Positions 44,801 to 57,506 of a DNA stretch of 64,000 bases are shown here, piece by piece (position 1 is the first letter of the stretch; each line of letters opens with the position of its first letter). The position numbers were made by a program, and so were the translations under genes. Source of the stretch: Armigeres subalbatus (lineage: Eukaryota > Arthropoda > Insecta > Diptera > Culicidae); assembly GCF_024139115.2 (NCBI RefSeq), contig NW_026942958.1, forward strand, positions 62,001 to 126,000, read 5' to 3'. Below the pieces are notes generated by a model. That model worked only from the letters and a program-made list of their open reading frames with translations, was not told the origin of the DNA and did not search any database.

Positions 44801-46614
44801 TCTCGGAGGAATTCCTGGAAGAACTTCTCGTGGAATACCTCTAGAAACTCCCGGAGGAATTCCTGAAAGAACTTTCGAAGGAATTCCTGGAGGAACTTTC
44901 GAAGGGATTCCTGGAGGAATTATCGGAGGAATTCCTGGACGAATTTCCGGAGGAATTCCTGGAGGAATTTCCGAAATAATTCCTAGAGGAACTTCCGCAG
45001 GAATTCCTATAGGAACTTCCGAAGGAATTCATAGAGGAACTTCCGAAGGAATTCCTAGAGGAACTTCCAGAGGAATTCCTAGGGAACTTCCGAAGGTGTT
45101 CCTAGAGGAATTTCCGAAGGAATTCCTAGAGGAACTTTCGAATGAATTTCTGGAGGTACTTCCGAAGGAATTCCTAAATGAACTTCTGAAGGAATTCCTA
45201 GAGAAACTTTCGAACGAATTCATAGATGAACCTCCGAAGGAATTCCTAATGGAACGTCCGAAGGAACTCCTAAAGGAACTTCCTAAGGAATTCCTAGAGG
45301 AACTTCCGAAGCTTTTCCTAGAGGAACTTTCGAAAGAATTCCTTGAGGAATTTCCGAAGGAATTCCTAGAGGAACTTCCGAAGAAATTTGTAGAAGAACT
45401 TCTGAAGGAATTTCTAGAAGAACTTCCGAAGGAATTTCTAGAAAAACTTCCGTAGGAATTCCTGGAGGAATATTCGGAGAAATTCCTGGAGGAACTTCCG
45501 GAGGAATTCCTGGAGCAACTTCCGGAGGAATTCCTGGAGGAGTTCTTGAAATAATTTGCGATGCAATTTCTGGAGGAACTTCTTTGGTACTCCTGGAGGA
45601 ATTCCTGAAAGATCTTCTGGAGGAATTCCTGGAGTACCTTCCATAGGATTTGCTGGAGTAACTTTCGGTAGAATTCCTGGAGGATTTTTCGGATGAATTC
45701 CTGGACGAGCTTTCGGATGAATTCCTGGAGGAATTCTTGAAAGATCTTGCGAAAGAACTTCTTTTGAACTCCTGGAGAAACTTCTGGAGGAATCACTGAA
45801 GGATCTTCTGGAGGAGCTTCGTAGGAACTTTCGGAGAAATTCCAGGAGGATCGTCTAGAGGTATTCCAGAGGAACTTCTGGAGGGTTTCCTGGAGGAGCT
45901 TCCGTAGGAAATCCTGGAGGTGCTTCCGAAGGAATCTCTGGAGGAACTTCCTGAGGAATTTCTGGAGGAAATTCCTTCAAGAAATTCCTCCGGAAGCTCC
46001 TCGAGAAATTTCTTCAGAAGATCCTACAGAAATTCTTCCGTACGTAATCCTACGGAAGTTTTTCCTGGAATTCCTCCATTAGATCCTTCAGGAATTTATC
46101 CAGTAGTTTCTCCATGAATTCCTCTGCAAGTTCCTCCAAGAATTCCTCCGAAGATTCCTCCAGCAAATCCTCCGGAAGTATCTCCAGGAATTCCTCGGAA
46201 AGTTATCCTAGGAATTTCTCCGGAAGTTCTTTCAGGAATTCTTCCGGAAGTACCTTTCGGAATTCCTCCGAAAGTTCCTCCTGGAATTCCTCAGGAAGTT
46301 CCTCCCAGTATCCCTCCGGAAGTTCCTCCCAGAATCCCTCCGGAAGTTCCTCTCAGAATCCCTCCAGAAGTTCCTCCCGGAATTTGCTGGGGAAACTTTC
46401 GGAAGAATTCCTGAAAGAACTTCCGGACGAAGTCTTGGAGGAACTTCCAGATGAATTCGTGGAAGAATTCTTGAAAGAACTGGCAGAAGAATTCCTGGAG
46501 GAACTTCTTTGGAACTCCTGAAGGAACTTCTGGAGGAATTCCTGGAGGAGCTTTCGGAGGAATTCTTGTAGGAACTTCCGCAAAAATTCCTGGAGTAACT
46601 TCTACAAGAAAGTC

Positions 46615-47225
46615 GACAAGTGTGTGTGTCATCAAAGTCAAATGGTGTCAGACAGCAATGCCAAGATCGATATAGGAGCACGGATCAAGAAAGCAAGGGC
46701 TACATTTGCAAGTTTAAGAAATACCTGAAAAAACATGCGGCAGATAAGTGAACGTACCAAAATCCGAATTTTGGTGAAATCAGTGCTGCTACGCGCTAAC
46801 AAAACATGGTACGAATCAGTGGAGAACACTCAACGGCAGCAGGTGTTTATCAACAGATGCCCGCAATACATAATTCGTGCCTGGCTCACAACTGGATCTC
46901 AAACAACGAGCTTCATTGTCGTCACTAGAGGCAGATAGCAACTGAAATTCGGGAACGGAGATGGGACTAAGTCCGCCACAGGGGCGGAAATGAAATCTGA
47001 AATCTCTAAACATTAGACTGGAACCCAGCTGGACATCGTAGCAGAGGCAGACCCAGAGGCTCATGGCGACGAAGCCTCCATAAAGAAATTATAGAAATCA
47101 ACCGAAATCTAACTTGGCAACGAATTAAGGCGATAGCTGGCCGGCATCGACCAGGATGGTGATCTTTCAAGTCGGCCCTTTGAACCAGTCGGTGTGTACA
47201 GGACCCATAAGTAAGTAAATAAATG
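46615..47225 (+). mobile_element. RTE/JAM-like 3' fragment
   Basis: The plus strand shows KIDIGARIKKARA-type, RQISERTKIRI, SVENTQRQQVFINRC and, further on, NRNLTWQR-type pieces, all matching the C-terminal part of the element at 9690-11787. It ends CAGGACCCATAAGTAAGTAA ATAAATGAATGA, a tail of short TAAG/TGAA repeats. It is 5'-truncated, as usual for LINE copies, and broken by several stops. Confidence 0.75.
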
Positions 47226-47324
47226 AATGAAAAGAATAGAATAACTTCATAAAATCCACCTTATTTATATATGCAGACTAACTGTACTAAATGCCATCTA
47301 ACAATCGAGCAGTAAATAATGCGA

Positions 47325-47545
47325 CGTGGGTTTCTCGTGAGCCTTCTTGATGCTCGGCTGGAATAAACGGAGCACTGACATTGCTGGCCATCACCTTCTA
47401 AGTGGCGAGATCCAACTGTGTATTACCAGAATTTAACGGCAGGAGGATAGGGTCGCATAGCGATTCAATACACATCGACATGCTGTGCAGGAATCGTTCG
47501 TTGAAGAACTAGCAACTCGGGCCAGAGATACGAAAATACGATTAC
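47325..47545 (+). mobile_element. RTE-like endonuclease fragment
   Basis: CTTCTTGATGCTCGGCTGGA, GACATTGCTGGCCATCACC and AATCGTTCGTTGAAGAACTA match the end of the endonuclease and the following linker of the element at 9690 (near 9950-10110). It follows the 3' fragment above by 100 bases, so two broken copies sit side by side. Confidence 0.55.
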
Positions 47546-48002
47546 CGCCAACGGCACAGATCACGCATGTCTAAATTTTATGATATGATAGCCTCACAGC
47601 TGGATTCAAGAGCGTAAATAGAGGTAAGTCGGCCACATATTACGAAACAGCGGAGTGCCTTATAATGGAGTGCTTTTATTGACGACCATCAGAATTGTAA
47701 ATTTTGTAATTTTTTTCTTTCTTTCGTTTCAGATCACATTCTTCGTGCTACCAACAAGACGAATCTGTAAGGAATACCAGATTCAGGAAGAATTTGTCAG
47801 TAATGACCATGTTGATTACCAGGGCAGTTCAAGTAGGAAAATTTTATTTTTGAACTCTACGCAATAATTTCAAATATCTCTTTTTTTCTACAGAGTGATA
47901 TTGAACTGAAACGTCGTTGCCAAAAATAGTGTAGGATGAACACGGTGAAGAAGCGCTTATCCTCCAGGATTACATTCCATCCAACCAGTTGAACATAATT
48001 AA

Positions 48003-48310
48003 ATGTCGAGTCAGGTACGAGACACTGAAGACGGCCTTACAGTTGAGGTCAAAATACGTATCTATGATAATTACAACGTGGTGGAATTAAATGAAATAGT
48101 AGTAACTCGTTATATGCTAGGTGTTCCATTTTTGTTACTATTTTGATTATTAGTCTGTCTGTGTCTGGAATGTCTTCACTTTTCGAGTTAAGTACGAGAA
48201 CAGAAAACGGCCTTACTGATGAGGACGAAATACGTATCGGTAAAATTAAAATCAAGCGATGGAATGATATGGGATGGACGGTAGTAACTTCTGTTGGGAC
48301 AGGCACAATA
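48003..48310 (+). repeat. Two-copy repeat, unit about 180 bp (family D3)
   Basis: ACGGCCTTAC(A/T)G(T)TGAGG and AAATACGTATC occur at 48030 and again at 48210 with similar neighbours (GGTGGAATTAAATG; GTAGTAACT). A diverged inverted relative lies at 8880-9020 (GGTGGAATTAAATGGAATTG on its minus strand). This could be the 3' end of a LINE family; no coding part is attached. Confidence 0.55.
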
Positions 48311-48639
48311 CATTACTAAATAAGAGATTCGAATATTATTATTTTAACAAAGACAATAACAAAAAAATATTTTAAAAAAAACAAGTAGTAGAACTTAGAA
48401 TTTTACAAGGAAATTAAATATAAATAATGTGTTTATTCATCAAAAACTATAAAATCAACATATTATAAAAAATAATTTTTTTAATGTTAATAAATGGTAA
48501 AATCGATACAAACGTGATAGTAGTTTTTATTTTCTTATATTATTATCTTTATTAATAAGATAACGGTTCCGTATTTTTACCATCGGTGCAGAAAAATGGA
48601 CATATACCAATCGAAATGCTGCAGTTCAAACTGTGAAGA

Positions 48640-48840
48640 GTACCAAATTGATTCGGTCCGCTGTTGAAAAAGTTACCTTAGGCTCGACCCCGATCTGTTC
48701 AACTCTGCGTGCACGCGGCATAGAAAAAATATGTATCGGAGAAAAGCGGACGCACAACTGCGTTATTTTAACGTTGCGTGCACGTGACGTTGAAAAGACG
48801 CTACGTGAGCCACGGACCTTAATAGTTGCAGTTAATAAAA
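48640..48840 (+). repeat. Dispersed repeat with ACGTG words (family D4)
   Basis: TGCGTGCACG(C/T)G(G/A)C and GACGCTACGTGAGCC(A)CGG recur inside this stretch, and a related segment with CGTGCACGTGGTG and CTACGTGAGCATCGGCCCTTA lies at 62110-62270. A 125-codon frame (48633-49010) runs over it; its first half is this repeat, so I do not accept it as a gene. Confidence 0.45.
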
Positions 48841-49764
48841 GAGTGAATGGAAAAATAATAGAATTTGCATGGAATATTATAAACTGTCGTTATAATATCA
48901 TATTCATTAATATTACGATACTTTATTCAATAACAGGGGTAAAGGGTGCTTCATACTATCCATACAATCGGGAAGCATATGAAAATATTGTTATGAGCTA
49001 CTCACTGTAACTATCAGTACATACATTACTGAGATCATTACTGATGAGATGAGTAGATAGTGTGAAGTACGCGCATAGTAAAATGTTGTTTTTAGGGGAC
49101 ATTTGCTGGTCTAATTTGTTTTCCCATGACTTTCGTCAACTTCACTGTTAGGGTCTTTCTAAAATTACGTAACGCTAAATTTGGTGATTTTGGACCACTT
49201 TTTGTAACACTTCGTAACACTTTTTGTATGAAAGGTTTATTTTTTTGTATGGATCGTAACACTCGGCTTGACCCCCTCCCTCCTCCTACAGCGTTACTTA
49301 ATTTGTGAAAGGCCCCTTATGAGTTACAAACATTGAAGTACAGAAATATATTTCCTCATTTCGAAATAAATTACCTACTTACCCAAGATGACTTTCTCAC
49401 TAATGCAGAAGGATCTCCGGATGCTCCCTTCCGTTATACATAACTCTGAAGTATATGTGAAATACTTCCTGTATGACAATGACCAATGACAACATCCGCT
49501 TTTATCGCCAGGCCAGCAATTGTTCAAAACATAGATAATAAATACATCTTTCTGATCGATTACTTCTGAAGGTTGACCTGTCGAAGTGATGCCCGAATTT
49601 ACATCTTGCCTTCTGCGATTCGTTCCAGTTAAAAACAAACGGGGTGCAACGTAAAAATTGGTTTCCCGGGCAGCGACATCGCTGGAAAAATCGTACGTCG
49701 TGTCGGGTGGTCCCGTACCGCATTCAACTAGTCATTCTCTTTTAGACGGAACAAGGACTAGGAA

Positions 49765-50030
49765 AATATATGGTGTGTCGAAAAAAAAAAAGGAAAAGAC
49801 TCCGGTTAAGTTAGACGAAGGTCTGATGGCTCTCCGGTGGAAATAGAAGGGGAGTCAGGAAAAAAATAAGAAGACTCCGGTGGTGGAAGACGGAAGTCCA
49901 AGAGTAAAGAATCGGCCCATCGGAAAGATATGGTGTGTCAAAAAAAAAAAGGAAAAGACTCCGGTTGAGGTGCACGAAGGTTAAAAAAAACAAAGATGGC
50001 TCTCCGGTGAAGATAAACGGGGTTCTGTAA
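49765..50030 (+). repeat. Tandem repeat, two copies, unit about 160 bp
   Basis: ATATGGTGTGTC(G)AAAAAAAAAA, GGAAAAGACTCCGGTT and GATGGCTCTCCGGTG recur at about 49768 and 49928 in the same order. A shorter AAGACTCCGGTGG word lies between them. It is non-coding. Confidence 0.65.
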
Positions 50031-50074
50031 AAATGGAGAATCCGGTGGAAGTAGACTGAGGCAATTAGAATTCA

Positions 50075-53000
50075 ATTAGATTTGGAATTGTATTCTCAAA
50101 TGAGTTTAGAGTTAGATTTTTAAATATGGTCCTAACTGAAAAAGGCAAAGGTTTGACATGGATGTATGGATTTCAAATCGGTTTTTAAATTCTATTTAAA
50201 ATTATACTGATTTGAGTTGGAAAACGAATACATTTTAATAAGTTGCGATTTACAAACGAATTAAATACTTTGGAGAAGATAAGACTTTGGATTCAGATAA
50301 GATACGGTTTAAATTGGAATTGGACTTGGATTGGATTTGGATTGTATTTGCATTGAAATCGGATTCGATTTGGATTGCATTTGGATTGGATTTAGATTGA
50401 AGTTGATTTGGATTTCATTTAGATTGGTTTGAATTTGGAATAGATTTGAATTTGTTTGGTATATGGATTGGATTTGAATTGTATTTGCATTGAAATCGGA
50501 TAAGGTTTAGATCGGATTTGGATTACATTTGAATTGAACTTGGATTGGATTTGAATTCGATTTAGATTGGATTGAATTTGAAATAGATTTGAATTGGGTT
50601 TGTATTGGAATTGTATGTGCATTGAAATCGGATACGATTTTCATTCGATTAGATTTGGATTCGATTTGAATGGATTTTAATTGTATTTGCACGATTCGGT
50701 TTGATTGGATCTGGATTGGATTTGGATTAGATTTGAATTCCATTAGGTTTGAATTTAGATTGGAGTTGAATTGGATTTAGTTTGCATGTAGATTGGATTG
50801 AATTTGGAATAGATTTGAATTTGATTTGTATCTGGATTTGGATTGTATTAGCATTGCAATCGGATTAGAATTATATTGGATTTGAATTGGATTCAGATTG
50901 GATTGAAGCTAAATAGATTTGAATTTGATTTGTATTTGAATTGCGTGCATTGAAATCGGATTGGATTTCGATTAGATTTGGATTCAATTTGAATGGATTT
51001 CGATTAGATTTGGATTCGATTTGAATGGATCTAGATTGGATTTAGATTGGATTATATTTGGAACAGATTTGAATTAGATTTATATTGTACTTGTATTGAA
51101 ATCGGATTGGATTTGGATTGAATTTAGATTGCATTTGGATTTAACTTGGATTTAGATTGGAGTTGAATAGGATGTGAATTGGATTTAGAATGCATTTGGA
51201 TTGGAGTTGGATTGAATTTGAATTGGATTTTGAACAGGTTTAGATTGGATTGAGTTTGGAATATATTTGAATAAGATTTACATTGGCATTGGATTTGAAT
51301 GTGTATTTGAATTGTATGTGCATTGAAATCGGATTGGATTTTCATTAGATTAGATTTGGATTCGATTTGAATGGATTTGTATTGGATTTGCACTGTATTT
51401 AATTTAGATCTGGATTGGATTTGATTTAGATTTGGATTGTATTTGCATTGAAATCGGATTGGATTTTTATTGCATTTAGACTGCATTTGGATCGGATTTA
51501 GCTTGGATTCAGATTGGAGTTGAATTGGATATGAACTGGATTTTGATTGGAATTGGAGTTGAGTTGAATTTCAATTGAATTTTGATTGAACTTTGATCAG
51601 GTTTAGATTGGATTGGCTTTGGAATAGATTTTAATAAGATTTGCATTTGCATTGGAATTTCATGAAATGTGGATTGGATTTAGATTGGACTTGGATTAAG
51701 CTCCGATTAGATTCCGATTGGATTTGGATTGGATTAAATGTGGAATAGATTTGGATCGAGTTTAGATTGGATTAGGATTGAATAGGATTTGGATTGGATT
51801 TGCAGTGTATTTGCATTAGATTTGGATTTGGATTGAATTTGGAATATACTTAGATTGGATTTTAATAAGATTCATTTTGGATTTCATCTGGATTTAAATT
51901 TGATTGGATTTGTATTTGCATTGAAATCGGATTGGATTTAGATCAAATTTGGATTGGAGTTGCATTGATTTGAGTTGGATTTGGATTGGATTTAAATTGG
52001 ATTGAATTTAAAATAGATTTGAATAGGTTTTTTTATTTGGATTAGATTTAGTTTGTATTTGCATTGAAATCATATTGGATTTGGGTTAAATTTGGACTGG
52101 ATTTGGATTGGATGTGCATTGAATTAGGATTAGATTTATATTGATTGGATTGAAATTGAAATCCGATTTGATTCGGATTGCATTGGAGCTGGACTAGATT
52201 TGAATTGGATTTTGACTGGATTGAATTTAAACTGGAATTGAATTGCTCTTGAATTGGATTTAAATTGGTTTGAATTTGGAATATATTTGAATGGGCTTTG
52301 TATTTGGAATGGATTTGAATTGTAGTTGTGTTTAATTCGAATTCGATTTAGATAGCATTCGAATTAGATTTGGATTGCAATTTAATGGGATTCAGATTGA
52401 GTTGAATATGGGTTGGTTTTATTTTTGGATTGGATTGGATTTGAATTGGATTTGGATGGTATTTAGATTGGATCTGGATTGGTTTTGGATTGGATTTGGA
52501 ATGAATTGGGATAGGATTTGGATTGGATTTGGATTGGATTTGGATGGGATTTGGATTGAATTTGGATTGGTTTTGGAATGGATTTGAACTGGATTTGGAC
52601 TGGATTTGGATTGGATTTGGATTGAGTTTTGATTGGTATAAATTTGGATTGGATTTGGATTGAATTCCTATTGAATTTGGATTCGGATTGAGGTTGGACT
52701 AGATTTCAATTGGATTTGGATTAGATTTGCCATGAAATCGAATTGGATTTAGATTGAATTTGGATTGGTTTTATATTGGAGTTGGATTGGATTTGAATTT
52801 GATTTAGATTGCGTTTTGATTAGATTAAGATTGGATCGAGTTAGAAACAGATGTGTAATGGATTTGAATTTGATTTGGAATTAGATTGCAATTTAATTGG
52901 ATTTAGATTGGGTTGAATATTGATTGAATTTTTTATTTTGATTAGATTTTGATTGGAAGTGATTAGGATTTGGATTGGATTTGGTTTGGATTGACTTTTA

Positions 53001-53400
53001 ACTGAATTTGGATTGAATTTTGATTAGGTGTAGATTGGATTTGGATTGAACTGAATTATCGATTGGATTGGATTTTGATTGAAGGTGAATAGGGTTTAGA
53101 TTGGATTTGTTATGTATTTTGATTGAATTTTTTATTGCATATGATTGATTTTTTTTTGCATGTGACTAGGATTTGGATTGGATTTGTATTGGATTTAGAT
53201 TAGATTAAGATTGAATTTTAATTGGATTTGAATTCGATTTGGATTGGATTTGGAATGGATTAGATTGAATTTGGAATGAATTGGAATGTTTTTGGCTTGG
53301 ATTTGGACTGAATTTTGGTTTTGGATGGAATGAGATTGGATTAGTATTAGACTTAGCTTTGAACTGTTTTTTTGGATTTGTTGTATAATATTGGATATTC
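50075..53400 (+). repeat. AT-rich degenerate satellite, about 3.3 kb
   Basis: The sequence is built from the hexamers TTGGAT, TTGAAT and TTAGAT, most regular at 52430-52640 (for example TTTGGATTGGATTTGGATTG). A longer periodicity is hinted at by the word GCATTGAAATCGGATTGGAT, which returns many times between 50350 and 52070. The open frames here (rich in Gln, Ile, Asn, Ser or, on the other strand, Trp, Leu, Asp, Gly) are repeat artefacts. Confidence 0.85.
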
Positions 53401-54106
53401 AATTTGGAAATGAACTGCTAATATGCTGGATCCTGGAGATCCTGGAAACACAAGAGTTCGACCGCAAAAGCATTGGATAGATGGATGTGAATATCATGCG
53501 AATTTGTAAAGCATTTGGACTGGATTCGAGTTTAATGTTATTTCAAAAGGATGAAATTTTGATTAAATATTAAATATTATTATATTGCTAAATATTATTA
53601 TATTATTATATTAGAGAGTAGAGGTGAGCGGGATTGTAGTGATAGCAATGAGGTTATTAAAAAAAAATAATAAGAAATTAAAGTTACACAAAAAGAAATA
53701 TTTAAATGTTCTGACACAAAAAGTACATACAAGGCACTTTATGAATCTGCGCATATCACAAATTCTTGAACATGCGATGTAACCAAGCTATGAAAGCTCA
53801 ATGCGTATTACTGATAATTCGCCAAAAAGTAGGCAATAATATTGCACATAATGAACTTGAAGGCATTAATGGTAAAATATGGCAACAGGGTATGAATGGC
53901 ACGAACGGGGTGTTGACTCATCACTAACGAACCATGTCTCATATGTCCATAAATATGAGTAAAATGGTTCAATTGATTTGAATTTTTGGCCGATGTGTTG
54001 AACCACATCCAGCAGTAGGACCATCGACGGGCCAAGGCGGCCCATTCTAGGATCCACAGGAGTGGATCCGAAGGATTTCCCGATGACATTCCGGTGGTGA
54101 GTAAGC
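53401..54106. other. No recognised feature
   Basis: AT-rich sequence with an (ATT)n-like patch near 53570-53610 (TATTATTATATTGC-type). I see no gene in it. Confidence 0.4.
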
Positions 54107-54580
54107 GGGTGGCACCGCCCTTTTTTTTTTTTTCTTTTTTTTTCTTGAGCAAGGGTAAACGGAAATCTGCAACCAGACACCTGAGGAGGTACTCAGGTAG
54201 TGTGGGGATGGGTATGTCATGTAACTCTTACCCGACCCACTAAAACCAAAACCCTTTCGCCAGTCCGTACCCCCGGCCCGCAATTAAGCAATACATCAGG
54301 GGGGGACTATTGAGAACGCTCACGCCTATGCTAACGCACTTGACGTCAATACACACAACATCGACTTCAAGGGTGGCTACCTCACCACCCGTCGATCGCA
54401 AGCTATGATAGTAACTTAACGGTCCGTATCATAATCTCACGTTGGAGACGAGCACCCCGACAACAACCACCGCGCGTGAACCGCAATGACCTCTATATCT
54501 ACATACTGAGGTCCCCGCAGCCCACCCGCGACATGTTGGTTGTCGGGGTGAGCAAGGTGTTCACTGCATCACAGGTGCCC

Positions 54581-55822
54581 TTACTGCACTCGTTGGTTTT
54601 GTTCAAGACGCCACCACCGCTGCAGTTTCGACATGATCTGTTGAGATGCTGTGTTCACCGCATTCCATATCCTCTCGACGAGGTTGTCCGGGGTTGTATC
54701 CATACCACTAATAAGCAGCATGGTATTGCGTTCTACCTCGAATCGCGGGCATGCGAACATCACATGCTCTGCCGATTCTACCTCACCTACACATTCAGGA
54801 CACTCCGCAGAATCTGCGAAGCCAAACCTGTGTAGGAATTTCTTAAAGCAGCCATGTTCAGACAACACCTGTGTTAGGTGGAAGTTGACTTGACCATGCT
54901 TCCTATCAACCCAGTTGGACACATCTGGAATCAGTCTGTGGGTCCAACGACCTTTGACTGCGGTGTCCCATGCTCTTTGCCATTTGAGCAACGAAGCTGC
55001 TCTCTTGACACGTCGCACTTGCACCGAGTCCCTTTCGTTGTAGCACTCCACATCCTCCTCTAGGAGTGTGTCAATCGGCATCATTCCAGCTATAACGCAC
55101 ACCGCCTCATATGATATGGTGCGATATGCGCTCGCGACACGTAAGCACATCAGCCGGTGTACTCTGATCAATTTCTTTACATTGTACTCGGCTTTTAGTG
55201 CTACGGCCCATGCCGGCACGCCATAACGGATGATAGACAATGCTACGCCAGCTATCAGCCTACGCACTTGACTATGCACCGCCGATCTGTTGGACATCAT
55301 TCGTGATAAAGATTTTATCGCCAATGAAGCCCGCTGACATGCATAATCGACGTGGCTCGTAAAATTGAGCTTATCATCGATCATCACGCCCAGATGCTTG
55401 AGAGACCTCACGGAGTTAACTGTGCAGGTCCCTACTCTTATCCTAGCCTGTTGCAACCCATGACGGTTATGCACTACCACGACTTCCGTCTTTTGGTGTG
55501 CAAGGGATAACCGTCTCGAGTTGAGCCATTCCTCCACTCTGCCAATCGCGTATGAAGCCTTCAGTTCGACTTCGTCGAGAGTGTCACCTGCTACTTCTAG
55601 CATTACGTCATCCGCGAAGCCTTCTATCTTTACTCCGGCCGGGAGACTTAAGCGCAATACTCCGTCGTACATAATATTCCACAGAACCGGTCCGAGGATC
55701 GATCCCTGTGGAACACCCGCGGACACTACGATCGACTTTTGACCAGCATCAGTGTCGTATAACAACACCCTATTCTGAAAATAGCTTTTCAGTATCCTGC
55801 ACAGGTAATCCGGAACTCTCAA
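54581..55822 (-). pseudogene. R1-type RT catalytic half and C-terminal zinc motif
   Basis: The 413-codon frame holds VPQGSILGPVLW at residues 37-48 and the catalytic box GFADDVMLEV with Ala-Asp-Asp at 70-72. Then comes the LNSRRLSLAHQKTEVVV block typical of this group (about 94-111) and, near the end, CPECVGEVESAEHVMFAC, a CCHC-type motif of R1-like ORF2 proteins. The ATG at 55822 is only where the frame opens: RT motifs upstream are in the next frame (55819-56199). Near 55870 the A run in GTAAAAACG is one base shorter than the frame needs. Known role: target-primed reverse transcription at the nicked site. Confidence 0.85.
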
Positions 55823-56954
55823 TCGGTGCAGGGAGTCAGCAATTGCTGCCCAGCTAGCATTGTTAAACGCGTTTTTACATCAAGTGTAATCAACGCGCAG
55901 TACCTAATACCTCTTCTGTTTAAACCTCTCGCTATCTTGGCCGTATCCGTTACCGCTCGAATTGCTTCGATGGTAGAACGGCCCTTACGGAAGCCATACT
56001 GATTGCTAGATAAGCCACCAGCACACTCTGTATAGGCCGACAATCTATTCAGAATGACCCTCTCTAGCAGCTTTCCAGCTGTGTCGAGTAGGCAAATTGG
56101 TCTGTATGCCGAAGGATCCCCGGCTGTTTGCCAGGCTTCGGTAATAGCACCAATTTCTGCCGTTTCCATCGATCTGGGAAGTTTCCTTCGTCCATGCATC
56201 TCTGGAGGCAGCTCCTGAACATATCTGGATTGGCAAGAATGGCGTGTTTAAGGGCCAGGTTTGGAATACCATCCGGGCCTGGCGCCTTATTGAGCTTAAG
56301 TTTTCTTGCTGCTACGATAAGCTCTTCGTTAGTCACTAGCGGTACCACGTCAGCTGACTCGTATGGTGTAGCGGGCCAGTTCGATGATTCATGCCTCGGA
56401 AACAACCCGTCTACTATTTTGGCCAACATCCCCGGAGATTTCTCAGGTGGCGTGCTATTAGTCCTAGCCATCACCATCCTGTATGCATCTCCCCATGGAT
56501 TATCGTTTGCCATCCTGCACAGCCGCTCGAAGCAGGCTCTCTTACTACATTTAATCTCGTAGTTCAGAGCTCTGCTCGCTGTCTGGAACACCCTGCGTCT
56601 CTCGACCTTTTCAGCGTCTGTCCTGGCACGTCGCAGCCTTCTCTTTGCTCTAAGGCAGGTTCTACGAAGGTCCGCAATTGTGTCAGTCCACCAGTACGCA
56701 GGTTGCCGATTTCCGGGGGGTTTGGTCCTCCTAGGCATCGTCACATCGCATGCACGGGTTAGTACATCGATTAACTCGTCGCCACTTAATCCCGTTGTTC
56801 GCGTCTCCCATCGTAGTGATTCTTCCATGAGTTCTGGGTTGAACTGCGAGGTGCGCCATCCTAGATCGGCTTTGCCGATCCGCCTTGTGGTTGCTACGGG
56901 GTATACCGGATCATAAAACGGATTTCCTGATGATCGCTGGAGGTATGCCCTCAT
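55819..56954 (-). pseudogene. R1-type linker and RT N-terminal half
   Basis: Two overlapping frames (56064-56954 and 55819-56199) cover it. The first has a basic linker (RRLRRARTDAEKVERRRVF) and then LNKAPGPDGIPNLALKHAI, RT block 1, followed by FPDRWKRQKLVLLPKPGK. The second carries on with YRPICLLDTAGKLLERVI and NQYGFRKGRSTIEAI, RT blocks 2 and 2a. The join near 56110-56130 needs one indel. All blocks are well preserved, so the breaks are recent or are assembly errors. It connects the endonuclease at 56911-57471 to the catalytic half below 55822. Confidence 0.82.
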
Positions 56955-57471
56955 GAACCTCCCATTCTGGCTCCACCGTCCATCCCGCGCTGCAGAAGGT
57001 CACATCGATGCATGAATCACCGCTGGGTCCCCTGAACGTTGGCACTTGGCCTTCGTTCAGCAGGACTACGTTTAGTACCGCTAGCGACTCTAGCAGGGTA
57101 TGACCTCTAGCGTTTGTGAACCGGGATCCCCAGTCCACTGCCCACGCATTGAAGTCGCCTGCTACAACTAACGGTTTTAAGCCAGTTAGTCTTGCTGCAA
57201 GAATATCTACTACCCTAGTAAACTGCACTATACTCCACCTGGGAGGACAGTAGCAGCTACAAAAGTAAACACCGTTTACCTTTGCTATAACGAAACCCTC
57301 ATCGTCAGGTGATGATATTATCTCCTGGATGGGATATCGCCCGCAAGTCCAGATGGCCACCATCTGGGACTTATCCGCAATCCAACTACCGTTACCGGCA
57401 GGGATGCGGTAAGGATCGGACAGCAAGGCTACATCAGCTTTACACTCAGTAACCGACTGTTGTAGCAGCAA
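56911..57471 (-). pseudogene. R1-type APE endonuclease
   Basis: The frame opens with VALLSDPYRIPAGNGSWIAD, where R1 endonucleases normally have Glu in SEPY; here it is Asp, a conservative but notable change at a metal-binding position. It then shows VVAGDFNAWAVDWGS (catalytic Asp and Asn) and SCIDVTF. The final SDH block (TSSDHQEI) is present only in another frame just after VHEG, so a one-base shift near 56958 cuts the domain. Known role: nicking the target DNA for priming. The upstream ORF lies at 57507-59002. Confidence 0.8.
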
Positions 57472-57506
57472 TTGGGCCGCCTCGCAGTGGTTCAGGTTAA
57501 GCTGTG

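Larger units (their letters stand above)
36650..46610. repeat. 24-bp satellite array, about 10 kb, with orientation switches
   Basis: The unit is GGAGGAATTCCT followed by GGAGGAACTTCC, most homogeneous at 38400-38840. Over the array the unit is written in one orientation or its complement, with switches near 37270, 38105, 38885, 39470, 42545, 42935, 45970 and 46385. Because 24 is a multiple of three, many open frames of 60-255 codons appear, coding only for repeats such as [16 protein letters not shown] and EEFLEELP; none is a gene. Two inserts interrupt it: a SINE at 40065-40682 and a MITE at 41428-41851. Confidence 0.92.

Noticed and set aside
36650..46610. CRISPR-like array
   Set aside because: Direct 24-bp units without spacers, in an insect genome; an ordinary satellite.
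36594..46681. Dozens of 60-255-codon frames resembling collagen-like or Glu/Leu-rich proteins
   Set aside because: The 24-bp unit is a multiple of three and lacks stops in several frames on both strands. The peptides ([24 protein letters not shown]) are translations of the satellite.
47655..47867. Acceptor-like TTTCGTTTCAG followed by a 45-codon open stretch
   Set aside because: A plausible splice acceptor but no donor, no recognisable peptide and LINE fragments on the left side.
48633..49010. 125-codon plus frame as a gene
   Set aside because: Its first half is a dispersed repeat also seen at 62.1 kb and its second half is AT-rich without motifs.
50419..53402. Asn/Gln/Ser-rich and Trp/Asp-rich frames
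   Set aside because: Translations of the TTGGAT-type satellite.
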